A DNA stretch of 64,000 nucleotides, from positions 62,001 to 126,000 of the forward strand of contig NZ_JPVQ01000005.1 in assembly GCF_000772965.1 (NCBI RefSeq), in the 5' to 3' direction. Of the stretch, positions 1-9,007 are shown one piece after another (the stretch's first letter is position 1; each line of letters opens with the position of its first letter). Position numbers and translations under genes: made by a program. This DNA is from Ureibacillus massiliensis 4400831 = CIP 108448 = CCUG 49529. Its GTDB lineage: Bacteria; Bacillota; Bacilli; Bacillales_A; Planococcaceae. Under the pieces are notes generated by a model, which was not told where the DNA came from, did no database searches, and saw nothing but the letters and a program-made list of their open reading frames with translations.

Positions 1-814
1 TCATATCCTCGTCTTCTTCAGATGCTTTAACTGAATTGATACCAAATGAAACGATTTCAATTCCACGAATTTTACCCCATTTTTCTGAAAGTACATCGTT
101 TAGTGCTTTAGCAAGTTCTAACGTATGACCTGGTAGCTCACTATAACGAATCCCGCTTGCAGAAATTTTTGCAAATGCAGGTTGGAGGGCAGTTAATAAT
201 TCTGAACGAAGCTGTCCTTCAATGGAAGAACGTTTAAACTCCTCTTCAACATTACCTGATACATTTGAATAAAATAAAATTGGGTCAATTATTTTGTATG
301 AATATTCTCCATGGCAGCGAATCGAAATATCGATATCCAGTCCGATATTTCGGTCAATGACTCTAAATGGAATTGGTGTTGGAGTGCCGTATTTGTTTCC
401 AGGAATCTCTTTCTTATTAAAGAAATAAATACGTTGATCCTTACCTGGCTCACCACCAAATGTAAAGCGTTTTCCTAGCGATTCAAAGCTTTGTTTAATG
501 GACTCATTTAAATCTCCATAAAAGATACTTGGCTCCGTTGAAGTATCGTAAACAAATTCGCCAGGTTCTGAACAAAATTCTACAATCTTTCCTTGTTCTA
601 CAATAATCATACACTGACCTTCGTTTACAGCAATGATTGAACCATTTGAAATTATATTTTCACTGCCTTTACGATTGAAGTTTCTTTTTCCTCCGCGCTT
701 TTTCCCTTTTGTAATTAGGATTTCAGCCGATAGTGATTCACAATAGAAATATTCTCTCCATTGATCTGCAAGCACCCCTGATAAGGCCCCAACGCCAGCT
801 CTTAATAAACCCAT
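1..814 (-). CDS. SPFH/YdjI-like protein, truncated at left edge
   Basis: The reading frame is open from an ATG at 814 to the left edge, so about 271 residues are visible and the C-terminus is missing. The start has a clear GGAGGG site 7 bases upstream. The N-terminus reads MGLLRAGVGALSGVLADQWR and continues into a conserved region with FVYDTSTEPS, FGGEPGKDQRIYFFNKKE and RVIDRNIGLDIDISIRCHGEYSYKI. This resembles the YdjI/virion-core-like group of SPFH (stomatin/prohibitin/flotillin) proteins. In B. subtilis these work at the membrane with partner proteins in stress responses. The family assignment comes from recalled motifs; the missing C-terminus (often a short zinc-ribbon tail) cannot be judged. 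The minus-strand TATAAT at 850-855 is a possible -10 box. Confidence 0.75.
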   Translation of the reverse strand, partial: MGLLRAGVGALSGVLADQWREYFYCESLSAEILITKGKKRGGKRNFNRKGSENIISNGSIIAVNEGQCMIIVEQGKIVEFCSEPGEFVYDTSTEPSIFYGDLNESIKQSFESLGKRFTFGGEPGKDQRIYFFNKKEIPGNKYGTPTPIPFRVIDRNIGLDIDISIRCHGEYSYKIIDPILFYSNVSGNVEEEFKRSSIEGQLRSELLTALQPAFAKISASGIRYSELPGHTLELAKALNDVLSEKWGKIRGIEIVSFGINSVKASEEDEDM

Positions 815-1232
815 TTGAAAATCCCTCCATTGTGAATGTTTATGTATCTATTATACTGTGTAATAACTTGAATATATCTGCTGTTTTGTAAAGATTAAAT
901 CTTTTATAAAAATTACAATTACAAGTTAAGTTAGCCTATTAGTGAAATTGAAAATAGATTGTTCTATATATTAGTTCTAAAACAAAATTTAAGGAATATA
1001 TTTTCTAATAAGGTAATAACATAGTTAGTTATATATTTTCTCTAATGTTTAGAAAAAGTTTTGATTTTAAAAGGTCGTTAACGATGATGTATCAAGATAA
1101 CAAGGTTGAATGCGATAATTTGATTTTACCAAAATCAACTAATATTAGGAACTAAATACAAAGATTTATTTAAATACTTCTTGTAGTGAAACGAAAGTTA
1201 AATTAATGAACTTATACAAAGGGGGAGAAGAG
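815..1232. other. 418-bp intergenic region with one inverted repeat
   Basis: Divergent intergenic region, very A+T-rich, with no convincing reading frame. The only ordered element is a perfect 8-bp inverted repeat TTGATTTT-acc-AAAATCAA at 1120-1138, about 95 bases before the downstream start. It could be an operator or a short hairpin; no T-run follows, so a terminator is unlikely. Confidence 0.4.
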
Positions 1233-1961
1233 ATGTTACAAATTAGTAGAAATGTTTTCACTGTACCAACAAGTCATATTTATTTTGATGATAAAACGAA
1301 GAAAGGTCGTTTCGAAGCAAAAATTGCACATTATACTCATCGAACTAGACCAAGTCGTCAGCTACAAAAAAAGCAAACAATTCATGTTTTATTACAGCAT
1401 GATGCCTCTATCTTTTTAAATCAAATCCCCGAAGAAATTAGCGAGATACTTTTTACTCATGTCATCGAGCAATATAAAACAGATACAATTAGTGATGTCT
1501 CCATTGAGCAATTAAGACAATTTCAACGTTTCTATAATGAAAATCATCATTCCAAGGACAAGCTTAACCGTACAGAGTTTAATAAACTGCTCTTACTTTG
1601 TGAAAAAAAGGGGCTTGTATTAACGAAAATTGAAAATAGTTTAGGGGAAACGATTTGTTACCGTGTTCATATTGTTGATGGTCATAATGTTTTACTACAT
1701 TATGTTGTTTCTGCTGCCAATCTTCAATTAAATATCGTTGAACAAGCAAACCTTTTATTATGCTGGGAAAATTTAAAACTGTTTAAAAATCTTGGATATA
1801 AAACCTATGATTTTGGGGGTCTTGATCAAGATGGGCAATTGTTACGTTGCGGTCATATTTTCGGTGGAGAAGAAGTAACCGTATTTTCAGGATACATTGC
1901 AAACTCGTTTCCGTTGAAGGTTTTTGCTAAATTGAAAAACTGGCGAAAGAAAGTAAATTAA
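1233..1961 (+). CDS. FemAB/GNAT-like acyltransferase-fold hypothetical protein
   Basis: Predicted protein of 242 residues. The start at 1233 is chosen over an in-frame ATG at 1206 because AAAGGGGGAGAAG lies just before it; the upstream ATG has no ribosome-binding site. The C-terminal third (YKTYDFGGLDQDGQLLRCGH, then IFGGEEVTVFSGYIAN) resembles the core of FemAB-like and GNAT acyltransferases, where a YDFGG turn is followed by a FGG strand. FemAB-like enzymes add amino acids to peptidoglycan precursors, but this protein has only one recognisable domain and its substrate is unknown. It is transcribed alone, between the divergent SPFH gene and ypcP. I do not recognise an orthologue with a name. 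Confidence 0.6.
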   Translation: MLQISRNVFTVPTSHIYFDDKTKKGRFEAKIAHYTHRTRPSRQLQKKQTIHVLLQHDASIFLNQIPEEISEILFTHVIEQYKTDTISDVSIEQLRQFQRFYNENHHSKDKLNRTEFNKLLLLCEKKGLVLTKIENSLGETICYRVHIVDGHNVLLHYVVSAANLQLNIVEQANLLLCWENLKLFKNLGYKTYDFGGLDQDGQLLRCGHIFGGEEVTVFSGYIANSFPLKVFAKLKNWRKKVN

Positions 1962-2055
1962 CTAGAACTGTAAATATTACCACCATTGCAATGAGAAAAA
2001 GAGATTCATATTTTGTTATAATAAGAGAACGACAAGTTTAGAGAGGGTATTTATT

Positions 2056-2943
2056 ATGACAAATAAACCACATTTATTAGTAGTAGATGGAATGGCTCTT
2101 TTGTTTCGTTCATTCTTTGCTACAAGTGCAATGGGGCAATATTTACGACTAGAGGATGGAACGCCAACAAATGGTGTTCAAGGATTTGCGCGGCATGTAC
2201 TCACTGCCCAAAGTTTAATGAAGCCAACCCATTTAGCAGTTTGTTGGGATATGGGGATGCAAACCTTCCGCAATGAATTATTTGATGGCTATAAGGCGAA
2301 TCGCCCCGCACCACCAGAAGAAATGCTTCCGCAGTTTGATATGGCAAAAGAAGTTTCTGAAATGATTGGGTGGAAAAACTTTGGAGAAGTGGGTATGGAA
2401 GCAGATGATACGATAGGCTCTATGATTGAAAAGTGGAAAGATGATGCTGATATTACTGTTATTAGTGGAGATAAAGACTTACTTCAATTATTAAATCCAA
2501 CAACAAAAATTGCTTTTACTAAAAAAGGCTATACGGAATATGATGTTTATACTGAAGAGCGTTTTAAGGAAGAATATAATATCGATCCGCATCAATTTGC
2601 TTATGTAAAAGCCTTTATGGGTGACTCAAGTGATGGTTATCCAGGGGTTAAAGGCATAGGACCAAAAACGGCACTACAGCTTATTCAAAACTATGGCACA
2701 ATTGATGGGGTATTGGAAAACTTGGAACTGCTAAAACCTGCTCAAAGAACGAAAATTACAGAGAACGTGGACATGCTAAAGCTATCTCATAAATTAGCAA
2801 CCATTGAACGTAATATGTCAATCAACGCGGCTTTGGATGAGCTTCAAGTAAACGATTATACAACAGAACGATTTGTAGAATTGGAACAAAGAGGATTCAG
2901 ATTAATCGTAAAGCACGCAAAATCATTATATTCTTTTGTATAA
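2056..2943 (+). CDS. ypcP: 5'-3' exonuclease (YpcP/ExoIX-like)
   Basis: Protein of 295 residues, the length of B. subtilis YpcP, a stand-alone relative of the DNA polymerase I 5'-nuclease domain. It removes RNA primers and flaps during replication and repair. The PIN-like nuclease domain shows the acidic metal-binding motifs in order: VVDGMALLFRSFFA near the start, MEADDTIGSM, VISGDKDLLQLL and GDSSDGYPGVKGIGPKTA. The last is the helix-hairpin-helix that holds DNA and a K+ ion. No polymerase domain follows. A start at 2056 follows AGAGAGGG. An extended -10 box, TGTTATAAT, lies at 2015-2023. The gene ends in a bidirectional terminator shared with the convergent peptidase-like gene. Confidence 0.92.
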   Translation: MTNKPHLLVVDGMALLFRSFFATSAMGQYLRLEDGTPTNGVQGFARHVLTAQSLMKPTHLAVCWDMGMQTFRNELFDGYKANRPAPPEEMLPQFDMAKEVSEMIGWKNFGEVGMEADDTIGSMIEKWKDDADITVISGDKDLLQLLNPTTKIAFTKKGYTEYDVYTEERFKEEYNIDPHQFAYVKAFMGDSSDGYPGVKGIGPKTALQLIQNYGTIDGVLENLELLKPAQRTKITENVDMLKLSHKLATIERNMSINAALDELQVNDYTTERFVELEQRGFRLIVKHAKSLYSFV

Positions 2944-2949
2944 AATAAA

Positions 2950-2987
2950 GGGCCGAGATGATGTCAAAATCATTTCGGCTCTATTTT
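2950..2987. terminator. Bidirectional terminator, ypcP / C39-like gene
   Basis: GGCCGAGATGAT pairs with ATCATTTCGGCT across a short loop and is followed by a T-rich stretch; A-rich sequence on the other side allows use on both strands. It lies between two convergent genes and overlaps the stop of the minus-strand gene. Confidence 0.8.
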
Positions 2988-3482
2988 TACAAATGAAGTC
3001 ACTTTTTCATTATCAGCATAACGGACTTTCCGAATTTGACTATCTCGGTATTTTCCTCCATTATCATGTATGATGAAAAATAACTCATCATTAAGAAATT
3101 CATAACCAATTAAAGGTACCCAGTGATATTTAAAGGCTGGTTTTGCATTCCATTGAAAAGAAAAGTATTTATCAAATTTTAGTGCAACAGGTCTCCCTAA
3201 ATCGATTTGATTTAAAGCTTCATAAAGAGAACAGCTTGAAACATTCCACAGAGGCCCTAGGTAACGTTGTAAATTTTTTATTAACCGCCATTTAAATAAG
3301 CCAATCTTCGTACAGCCAAGACTTTGATAAAGGGCATTTATAGTTGGGATTCTAGCGGATTTATTCATCATATAATTTAAAATCACATGAATAGTCGTAG
3401 GCCCGCAAGCAGAAGACTGGTACTTCTGGTCGATTATATTACTGAACTGAGAAATTCCCTTTACATTCAGTTGTGTTTTCAT
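2970..3482 (-). CDS. C39-like papain-fold peptidase family protein
   Basis: Protein of 170 residues, preceded by AAGGTGATGAA. The pattern of a C39-like cysteine peptidase is visible: SACGPTTIHVILNYM near residue 25 (candidate nucleophilic Cys), HWVPLIGYE near residue 119 (candidate His) and IHDNGG near residue 139 (candidate Asp). Such domains occur in bacteriocin-exporter leader peptidases and in stand-alone proteins of unknown substrate. This one has no transporter or membrane domain, no signal peptide, and no bacteriocin gene beside it. An extended -10 (TGATATAAT on the minus strand, box at 3499-3504) lies just upstream. The fold is well supported; the function is unknown. Confidence 0.7.
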   Translation of the reverse strand: MKTQLNVKGISQFSNIIDQKYQSSACGPTTIHVILNYMMNKSARIPTINALYQSLGCTKIGLFKWRLIKNLQRYLGPLWNVSSCSLYEALNQIDLGRPVALKFDKYFSFQWNAKPAFKYHWVPLIGYEFLNDELFFIIHDNGGKYRDSQIRKVRYADNEKVTSFVKIEPK

Positions 3483-3565
3483 TTCATCACCTTAACACAT
3501 TATATCATACTATTAAATAATATAAATGGCGTAGAGAACGTATAGACAATTCGGAGGAAAATTAG

Positions 3566-4258
3566 TTGAAGAAATCATATAAAACTTTACTGTTTGATCT
3601 AGATGATACATTATTAGATTTTGCTGCAGCTGAAGACGCAGCATTGACAAATCTATTTAAAGAACTTCAAATTCCTTTAACAGAAGTTATGAAGGAAACT
3701 TATAAAATGTTTAATCAAGGTTTGTGGAGAGCTCATGAGAAAGGTGAAATCGGGCGTGATGAGTTAGTGAATACTAGATTTTCCATCTTTTTTGAGCACT
3801 ATGGAAAAAATGTAGATGGAGCAGAATATGAACAAAAATATCGAAACTATTTGAAAGAAGGGGCTCAACTTATTGAAGGGGCTTTAGAAGTTGTTGAGCG
3901 TTTATCCCAACAATTTGATTTATATATTGTAACAAATGGTGTGAAAATAACTCAGCAAAATCGTTTGAAACGTTCTGGTCTTTTACCTTACTTTCAACAT
4001 GTATTTGTCTCAGAAGAAGTTGGATTCCAAAAGCCGAGGATAGAATTTTTTAATTATGTTTTCTCGTATATTGGGATTACTGATTTAGATAGCACTATTA
4101 TTATTGGAGATTCTTTAAGTTCAGATATTAAAGGTGCGAATGTTGCGGGAATCGATAGTTGTTGGTTTAATCCCTTTGAAAAAGAAAATGCAACTGACAG
4201 TGTTCCAACATATCAAATTAAGAGAATTACAGAGTTATATGAGATATTGAACAAATAA
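3566..4258 (+). CDS. HAD-family hydrolase (YjjG/YfnB-like nucleotidase)
   Basis: Protein of 230 residues. It starts with TTG at 3566, because GGAGG sits at 3553-3557 and no later ATG has such a site. HAD motif I is LLFDLDDTLLDF (nucleophile Asp near residue 11), motif II is YIVTNG, motif III is the Lys in GFQKPRIEFF and motif IV is IIIGDSLSSDIKGA. The cap insertion between motifs I and II is of the helical type seen in YjjG/YfnB, which hydrolyse (often non-canonical) pyrimidine nucleoside monophosphates. The HAD assignment is firm; the substrate is inferred. Single gene with its own terminator. Confidence 0.85.
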   Translation: MKKSYKTLLFDLDDTLLDFAAAEDAALTNLFKELQIPLTEVMKETYKMFNQGLWRAHEKGEIGRDELVNTRFSIFFEHYGKNVDGAEYEQKYRNYLKEGAQLIEGALEVVERLSQQFDLYIVTNGVKITQQNRLKRSGLLPYFQHVFVSEEVGFQKPRIEFFNYVFSYIGITDLDSTIIIGDSLSSDIKGANVAGIDSCWFNPFEKENATDSVPTYQIKRITELYEILNK

Positions 4259-4267
4259 AATGTATAA

Positions 4268-4308
4268 AAAAAGGATGGCTCTGATTTTAATGTTGAGTCA
4301 TCCTTCAT
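4268..4308. terminator. Terminator after HAD gene
   Basis: AAGGATGGCTC pairs with GAGTCATCCTT (one G-T pair) around a 12-base loop. It is flanked by an A-run on one side and a T-rich stretch on the other and lies between convergent genes, so it probably serves both. Confidence 0.7.
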
Positions 4309-4313
4309 ATAAA

Positions 4314-4517
4314 CTATTTGCCAGCTTTTCTTCTTTCAGTAACAGTTTCTCCACCAATTCCCCAATTGTCTGTATCAACCTCTTCAATTACGACCACAGT
4401 TGTAGCTGGGTTTTTACCGAGTACATCTACTAATAACTGTGTAGCTCCTGAAATAAGCTGAGCCTTTTTTTCAGGTGTTACATTTTCATTTGTAATTTTA
4501 ATATTAACAAATGGCAT
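4314..4517 (-). CDS. 4-oxalocrotonate tautomerase family protein
   Basis: The start at 4517 gives 67 residues beginning Met-Pro-Phe-Val, and AGGGGAG lies just upstream. An in-frame upstream ATG at 4577 is rejected because family members need Pro directly after the removed Met: that N-terminal Pro is the catalytic base. The length matches the 60-70 residue subunits of 4-oxalocrotonate tautomerase/DmpI/YwhB-type enzymes, which work as hexamers in keto-enol tautomerisation. The C-terminus (DNWGIGGETVTERRKAGK) also fits the family. The gene has no aromatic catabolism genes around it, so the physiological substrate cannot be inferred. Confidence 0.9.
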   Translation of the reverse strand: MPFVNIKITNENVTPEKKAQLISGATQLLVDVLGKNPATTVVVIEEVDTDNWGIGGETVTERRKAGK

Positions 4518-4601
4518 ACATTTCTCCCCTTTCCATTTTCTATTTTTATTGTAAACGATGTTGAAATAAACGTACAAATTGAAAGGGCGAAATAGATGAA
4601 A

Positions 4602-4639
4602 ATAAAAAAGCTATCTTCCGATAGAATCAGAAAGATAGC
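4602..4639 (-). terminator. Terminator of the thioredoxin gene
   Basis: On the minus strand GCTATCTTTC pairs with GGAAGATAGC and is followed by TTTTTTATTTT. It lies 13 bases past the stop of the gene at 4652-4966. Confidence 0.8.
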
Positions 4640-4651
4640 ATGATGGAATTA

Positions 4652-4966
4652 TTATTGTGCTTCTAAAAATTCAATAACTTGTTCTGGTGATTTAGCATTC
4701 GCACTGTGTAAGTGTGCTAATTTTTCTCCATTTTTATAAATTAATAAACTTGGAATACCCATCACTTGATATTTTTCAGCTAGCTCTGGAAATTCATCAC
4801 GATTGATTTCATACCATTTATATTGATTGTATTCCTCGATAATTGGATCAATAAACATATTCATACGCGTACAATCTGGACACCATCCAGCAAAAAATTT
4901 TACGATGACAGGTTGGTCAGAGTTAATAAGTTCATTAAATTGTTCAACTGATGTAATTGCTTCCAC
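4652..4966 (-). CDS. Thioredoxin-family protein, WCPDC active site
   Basis: Predicted 104-residue thioredoxin fold. The start is placed at a GTG at 4966, 10 bases after AAGGAG; the longer frame to 4999 would put the ribosome-binding site inside the gene. The N-terminal strand (PVIVKFFAGWCPDCTRMNMF) contains the CxxC redox pair as Cys-Pro-Asp-Cys instead of the classical CGPC, and the cis-Pro is in VMGIPSLLIYKNGE. CPDC sites occur in thioredoxin-like proteins that act as reductases of particular partners; which partner is unknown. It has its own terminator and is divergent from the fad operon. Confidence 0.85.
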   Translation of the reverse strand: MEAITSVEQFNELINSDQPVIVKFFAGWCPDCTRMNMFIDPIIEEYNQYKWYEINRDEFPELAEKYQVMGIPSLLIYKNGEKLAHLHSANAKSPEQVIEFLEAQ

Positions 4967-5101
4967 AATAATCACGCTCCTTAATATTAGTTTACACATT
5001 TTAGTGAAACACGAAAAGAAATCTGCCTATAAAGGATAGAAATCTATTTATATAAATCTCTTTTATACCATTAATTTTCGGAAAATTCTAAGAAAAAAAG
5101 A

Positions 5102-5130
5102 TTGCTAAAATTGACAAAATATCCTACACT
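5102..5130 (+). promoter_or_regulatory. Possible fadN promoter
   Basis: TTGCTA at 5102-5107 and TACACT at 5125-5130 are separated by 17 bases. A TTGACA at 5111 has no matching -10 box. The proposed site lies upstream of the FadR operator, so bound FadR would block elongation or open-complex formation. Confidence 0.4.
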
Positions 5131-5182
5131 AAGAAGAGAAAAGGTGTGGTTTATTTACAGCTTTTATTTTTTACTCAAAAAA

Positions 5183-5200
5183 TGAATGAGTATTCATTCA
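5183..5200. promoter_or_regulatory. FadR operator
   Basis: TGAATGAGTATTCATTCA is an 18-bp dyad that matches the Bacillus FadR operator (TGAATGAnTAnTCATTCA form) at every defined position as I recall it. FadR represses beta-oxidation genes and is released by long-chain acyl-CoA. The site lies 25-42 bases upstream of the fadN start. Confidence 0.88.
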
Positions 5201-5224
5201 AAGTTGGAGAAAGGGGATGTGCAC

Positions 5225-7609
5225 GTGTCTTACAACATTAAAAAAGTTGCCGTTCTTGGCTCAGGGGTGATGGGTTCTGGTATTGCAGCACACTTAGCAA
5301 ATATCGGAATACCAACAATAATATTGGATATCGTTCCAAAAGAATTAACAAAAGAAGAGGAAGCAAAAGGATTAACACTAGAAGATAAGGTAGTGAGAAA
5401 TCGATTTGCTCTATCAGCTCTTCAAAAATTACAAAAGCAAAAACCCGCACCTTTAACTTCGAAGAAAAGCTTAAGTTTACTAACAGTTGGTAATTTGGAA
5501 GATGACTTAGATAAGATAAAAGATGTTGATTGGATTATTGAAGTAGTTGTTGAAAATTTAGAAGTGAAAAAGGATTTATTTGAACGAATCGATACCTTTA
5601 GAAAAGAAGGTACTATTATAAGTTCAAACACTTCAGGTATTAGCGTTAATGCCATGGCAGAGGGTCGTACAGAGGATTTCCAAAAGCATTTTTTAGGAAC
5701 TCACTTCTTCAATCCACCAAGATATTTAAAATTACTTGAGGTTATCCCTACTAAACAGACATTACCTGAAGTTGTTCAGTTTATGAAAACGTTTGCGGAA
5801 AATGTTTTAGGAAAAGGAGTCGTTATAGGGAAGGACACTCCTAACTTCGTAGCCAATCGAATTGGAACATACGGTCTTTTAGTTACTCTTCGTGAAATGT
5901 TGGAAAGAGGATATTCAGTTGGTGAGGTTGATTCAGTTACCGGACCATTAATTGGACGTCCAAAATCAGCAACATTTAGAACATTAGATGTTGTAGGGCT
6001 TGATACTTTTTTACATGTAGCAAAAACTGTTTATGATCAAACGACAGGTGATGAACAAAAAGTCTTTGATGTACCAGATATTATGAAGAAAATGGTGGAA
6101 AACGGTTGGCTAGGAGCGAAATCAGGTCAAGGATTTTTCGTTAAACGAGGTAAAGACATTTTTGAAATAGATATTGAAACCCTTGATTATGTGCCAATGA
6201 AGAAGTTACAAGCACCTTCGATTGAAATGGCGAAACAGGCAAAGGGTGTTTCTAATAAAGTTAAAACATTAGTATATGCGAATGACCGCGCTGGAGAATT
6301 ACTATGGAATATTTTTGCACCGACGCTTATTTATTCAGGAGAACTAACAGGTGTAATTGCTGAAAATATCGTTGAGATTGATAATGCGATGAAATGGGGC
6401 TTTGGTTGGACTCAAGGTCCGTTTGAAATGTGGGATGCAATTGGCGTAAAAAAATCTGTTGAAAAAATGGAGCAAGAGGGTAGAGTTGTTCCTTCATTTG
6501 TAAAAGAAATGTTGGCAAACGGCTTCGAATCATTCTATACAGAAGTAGACGGGGACCTTGCATTTTATAATGGCGCACAATACGAAAAGATCCCTGTCAA
6601 TGAGAAAGTAATTGATTTGAAGCGTTATAAAAAGCAGCGTGGGGTAATTAAATCAAACTCAGGTGCTAGTTTAATAGATTTAGGTGACGGGATCGCACTA
6701 CTTGAATTCCATTCAAAGTCCAATGCGATTGGGTTAGACATTGTTCAAATGTTAAATTATGCGATTGATGAAGTAGAGGCAAATTATAAAGGGCTTGTCA
6801 TTGGTAATCAAGGTAAAAATTTCTGTGTAGGTGCAAATCTTGGCATGATATTAATGGAAGCGCAGGATGACAACATTTTTGAATTAGATTTTGTTATTCG
6901 TTCATTCCAAAAAGCGATGAGACGAATTAAATACAGTAAAAAGCCAGTGGTGGCAGCGCCTTTTGGTATGACACTTGGTGGAGGATCAGAAGTTTGCTTA
7001 CCAGCAAGCCATATTCAAGCATCGAGCGAAACATACATGGGCTTAGTTGAAGTAGGTGTAGGTTTAATTCCAGGCGGTGGTGGAAATCTCGCATTATATG
7101 AAAAGTTCTTGAAAGGAATACCAAATGGCGTAGAAATCGATTATCAAGCTATTGCAACGAAAGTATTTGAAACAATTGCACTTGCTAAGGTTTCAACTTC
7201 TGGTGAAGAAGCTCGGGATAATAATTTCCTAAGCTTTGCAGATGGCATTTCTGTTAACCCAGATCATTTGATTTATGATGCAAAACAGGCTGCTTTAGCA
7301 CTTTATGAGGCGGGATATACGCCACCAGTTCCGAAAAAGGTAAAAGTGGTTGGTGCCCCAGGATATGCGACATTATTACTTGGTGCTCAAGGAATGTATC
7401 AATCAGGCTATATTAGTGAACATGATTTGAAAATAGCTAAAAAGCTAGCTTATGTTATTGCCGGTGGATTAGTACCTTATGGAACAGAAGTGACAGAGGA
7501 ATATCTTTTGAATTTAGAAAGAGAAGCATTTTTACAGCTGGTTGCTGATCCATTATCCCAAGCAAGAATGCAACATATGCTTGTGAAAGGGAAACCGCTA
7601 CGTAATTAA
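5225..7609 (+). CDS. fadN: 3-hydroxyacyl-CoA dehydrogenase / enoyl-CoA hydratase
   Basis: Bifunctional beta-oxidation enzyme of 794 residues, close to B. subtilis FadN. The start is a GTG at 5225, 8 bases after AAAGGGG; the ATG at 5186 is inside the FadR operator and is rejected. The NAD-binding dehydrogenase comes first (GSGVMGSG at residues 12-19; HFFNPPRYLKLLEVIP; KDTPNFVANRIG). The crotonase (enoyl-CoA hydratase) domain is C-terminal (GKNFCVGANLG; the oxyanion-hole region AAPFGMTLGGGSEVCLPA; GLVEVGVGLIPGGGG). This is the reverse of the E. coli FadB domain order and typical of Gram-positives. First gene of fadN-fadA-fadE; 60 bases separate it from fadA. Repression by FadR is inferred from the operator. 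Confidence 0.95.
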   Translation: MSYNIKKVAVLGSGVMGSGIAAHLANIGIPTIILDIVPKELTKEEEAKGLTLEDKVVRNRFALSALQKLQKQKPAPLTSKKSLSLLTVGNLEDDLDKIKDVDWIIEVVVENLEVKKDLFERIDTFRKEGTIISSNTSGISVNAMAEGRTEDFQKHFLGTHFFNPPRYLKLLEVIPTKQTLPEVVQFMKTFAENVLGKGVVIGKDTPNFVANRIGTYGLLVTLREMLERGYSVGEVDSVTGPLIGRPKSATFRTLDVVGLDTFLHVAKTVYDQTTGDEQKVFDVPDIMKKMVENGWLGAKSGQGFFVKRGKDIFEIDIETLDYVPMKKLQAPSIEMAKQAKGVSNKVKTLVYANDRAGELLWNIFAPTLIYSGELTGVIAENIVEIDNAMKWGFGWTQGPFEMWDAIGVKKSVEKMEQEGRVVPSFVKEMLANGFESFYTEVDGDLAFYNGAQYEKIPVNEKVIDLKRYKKQRGVIKSNSGASLIDLGDGIALLEFHSKSNAIGLDIVQMLNYAIDEVEANYKGLVIGNQGKNFCVGANLGMILMEAQDDNIFELDFVIRSFQKAMRRIKYSKKPVVAAPFGMTLGGGSEVCLPASHIQASSETYMGLVEVGVGLIPGGGGNLALYEKFLKGIPNGVEIDYQAIATKVFETIALAKVSTSGEEARDNNFLSFADGISVNPDHLIYDAKQAALALYEAGYTPPVPKKVKVVGAPGYATLLLGAQGMYQSGYISEHDLKIAKKLAYVIAGGLVPYGTEVTEEYLLNLEREAFLQLVADPLSQARMQHMLVKGKPLRN

Positions 7610-7669
7610 CAAAGCCAAGTTAAATTTAAATCAATTAGGAAAATTAGCAAAGATGAAGGGGGATACAAA

Positions 7670-8842
7670 ATGCGTGAAGCTGTCATAGTAGCAGGTGCAC
7701 GAACGCCAATTGGAAAGGCAAAAAAGGGTTCTCTTGCTCAAATGAGACCCGATGATTTCGGGGCGCTTGTTGTGAAAGAAACATTAAATAGAGCAGGCTA
7801 CGAAGGGCCAATCGATGATTTAATAATGGGCTGCGCAATGCCAGAAGCTGAACAAGGTATGAACGTAGCAAGAAACATTGGTGCTTTAGCGGGTTTGCCA
7901 GATACAACACCTGCAATTACAATCAATCGATTCTGTTCATCTGGCTTACAATCAATTGCTTATGCCGCTGAACGTGTGATGCTAGGTCATTCAAAAGCGA
8001 TTATCGCAGGTGGCGTCGAATCGATGAGTATGATTCCAATGACTGGTAATACGATTCGATTAAATCCTAAACTTGCTGAGGAAGCGCCTCAGTATTATAT
8101 GAGCATGGGTCATACAGCGGAAGAGGTAGCAAATCGTTATAACGTTTCAAGAGAAGATCAGGATGCTTTTGCAGTTCGTTCACATGAGTTGGCAGCAAAA
8201 GCTATTCAAGAAGGTAAGTTTAAAGAAGAGATTGTTCCAATTGAGGTTGTTCAGCAATACGTTGATGAAAATCATAAGCTTCAAAAGAAAGTATTTACCT
8301 TCGATACAGATGAAGGGATTCGACCAGATACTTCTGTTGAAGGGCTGGCAAAATTACGACCAGCATTTCATGTGAAAGGCTCTGTAACGGCTGGTAATTC
8401 ATCTCAAACATCTGATGGAGCTGCCGCTGTTTTAGTAATGGATCGTGAAGAAGCTGAAGTTCAAGGCCTAAAGCCAATGGCGAAGTTTTTAGGATTCGCA
8501 GTGGGCGGTGTTCCACCAGAAGTGATGGGTATTGGCCCAATTGAAGCTGTACCAAAGGCGTTGAAAATCGCAGGTCTAAAACAGGAAGATATCGATCTTT
8601 GGGAGTTAAATGAGGCATTTGCTTCACAATCATTGCAGGTTATTCGTCATTTAGAACTTGATATGGAGAAAGTAAATGTGAATGGTGGAGCGATTGCACT
8701 AGGTCATCCACTTGGTGCAACGGGGGCTATTCTCACATTAAAACTAATTCATGAGTTAAAACGACAAGGGTTAAAATATGGGGTTGTCACGATGTGTATT
8801 GGTGGCGGAATGGGCGCTGCCGGAGTGTTTGAATTATTGTAG
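7670..8842 (+). CDS. fadA: Acetyl-CoA C-acyltransferase (3-ketoacyl-CoA thiolase)
   Basis: Thiolase of 390 residues that carries out the last step of each beta-oxidation round, releasing acetyl-CoA. Catalytic residues are visible: Cys89 in [11 protein letters not shown] (acylated nucleophile), His346 in [10 protein letters not shown] and Cys376 in MCIGGGMG. The loop with [12 protein letters not shown] is also typical. The start follows AAGGGGG by 7 bases. It sits 60 bases after fadN; a hairpin with a T-run then separates it from fadE, so expression of fadE may be lower or partly independent. The operon order matches yusL-yusK-yusJ of B. subtilis. Confidence 0.96.
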   Translation: MREAVIVAGARTPIGKAKKGSLAQMRPDDFGALVVKETLNRAGYEGPIDDLIMGCAMPEAEQGMNVARNIGALAGLPDTTPAITINRFCSSGLQSIAYAAERVMLGHSKAIIAGGVESMSMIPMTGNTIRLNPKLAEEAPQYYMSMGHTAEEVANRYNVSREDQDAFAVRSHELAAKAIQEGKFKEEIVPIEVVQQYVDENHKLQKKVFTFDTDEGIRPDTSVEGLAKLRPAFHVKGSVTAGNSSQTSDGAAAVLVMDREEAEVQGLKPMAKFLGFAVGGVPPEVMGIGPIEAVPKALKIAGLKQEDIDLWELNEAFASQSLQVIRHLELDMEKVNVNGGAIALGHPLGATGAILTLKLIHELKRQGLKYGVVTMCIGGGMGAAGVFELL

Positions 8843-8864
8843 TTGTTAATCTTAATTGCTAGAT

Positions 8865-8916
8865 AAGCTTGGTGTTTCATTCAAATTGCCTCCGAATTAA
8901 ACACCAACGCTTTTCT
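8865..8916 (+). terminator. Hairpin with T-run between fadA and fadE
   Basis: AAGCTTGGTGTTT (8865-8877) pairs with AAACACCAACGCTT (8899-8912), with one bulged C, around a 21-base loop, and TTTTCT follows. This is terminator-like but lies within the operon. It may attenuate fadE or protect the fadNA transcript. Confidence 0.5.
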
Positions 8917-9007
8917 ATAAATCTATTTGAATTCGAATCTTGTAAAAACTGCAAGTAACCTAGTTCAAAATGTGCTAGGCACAAATAGAAAAATGGAGGG
9001 AAACGAA

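Noticed and set aside
5111-5116. TTGACA as the fadN -35 box
   Set aside because: No -10-like hexamer occurs 16-18 bases downstream; TTGCTA/TACACT fits better.
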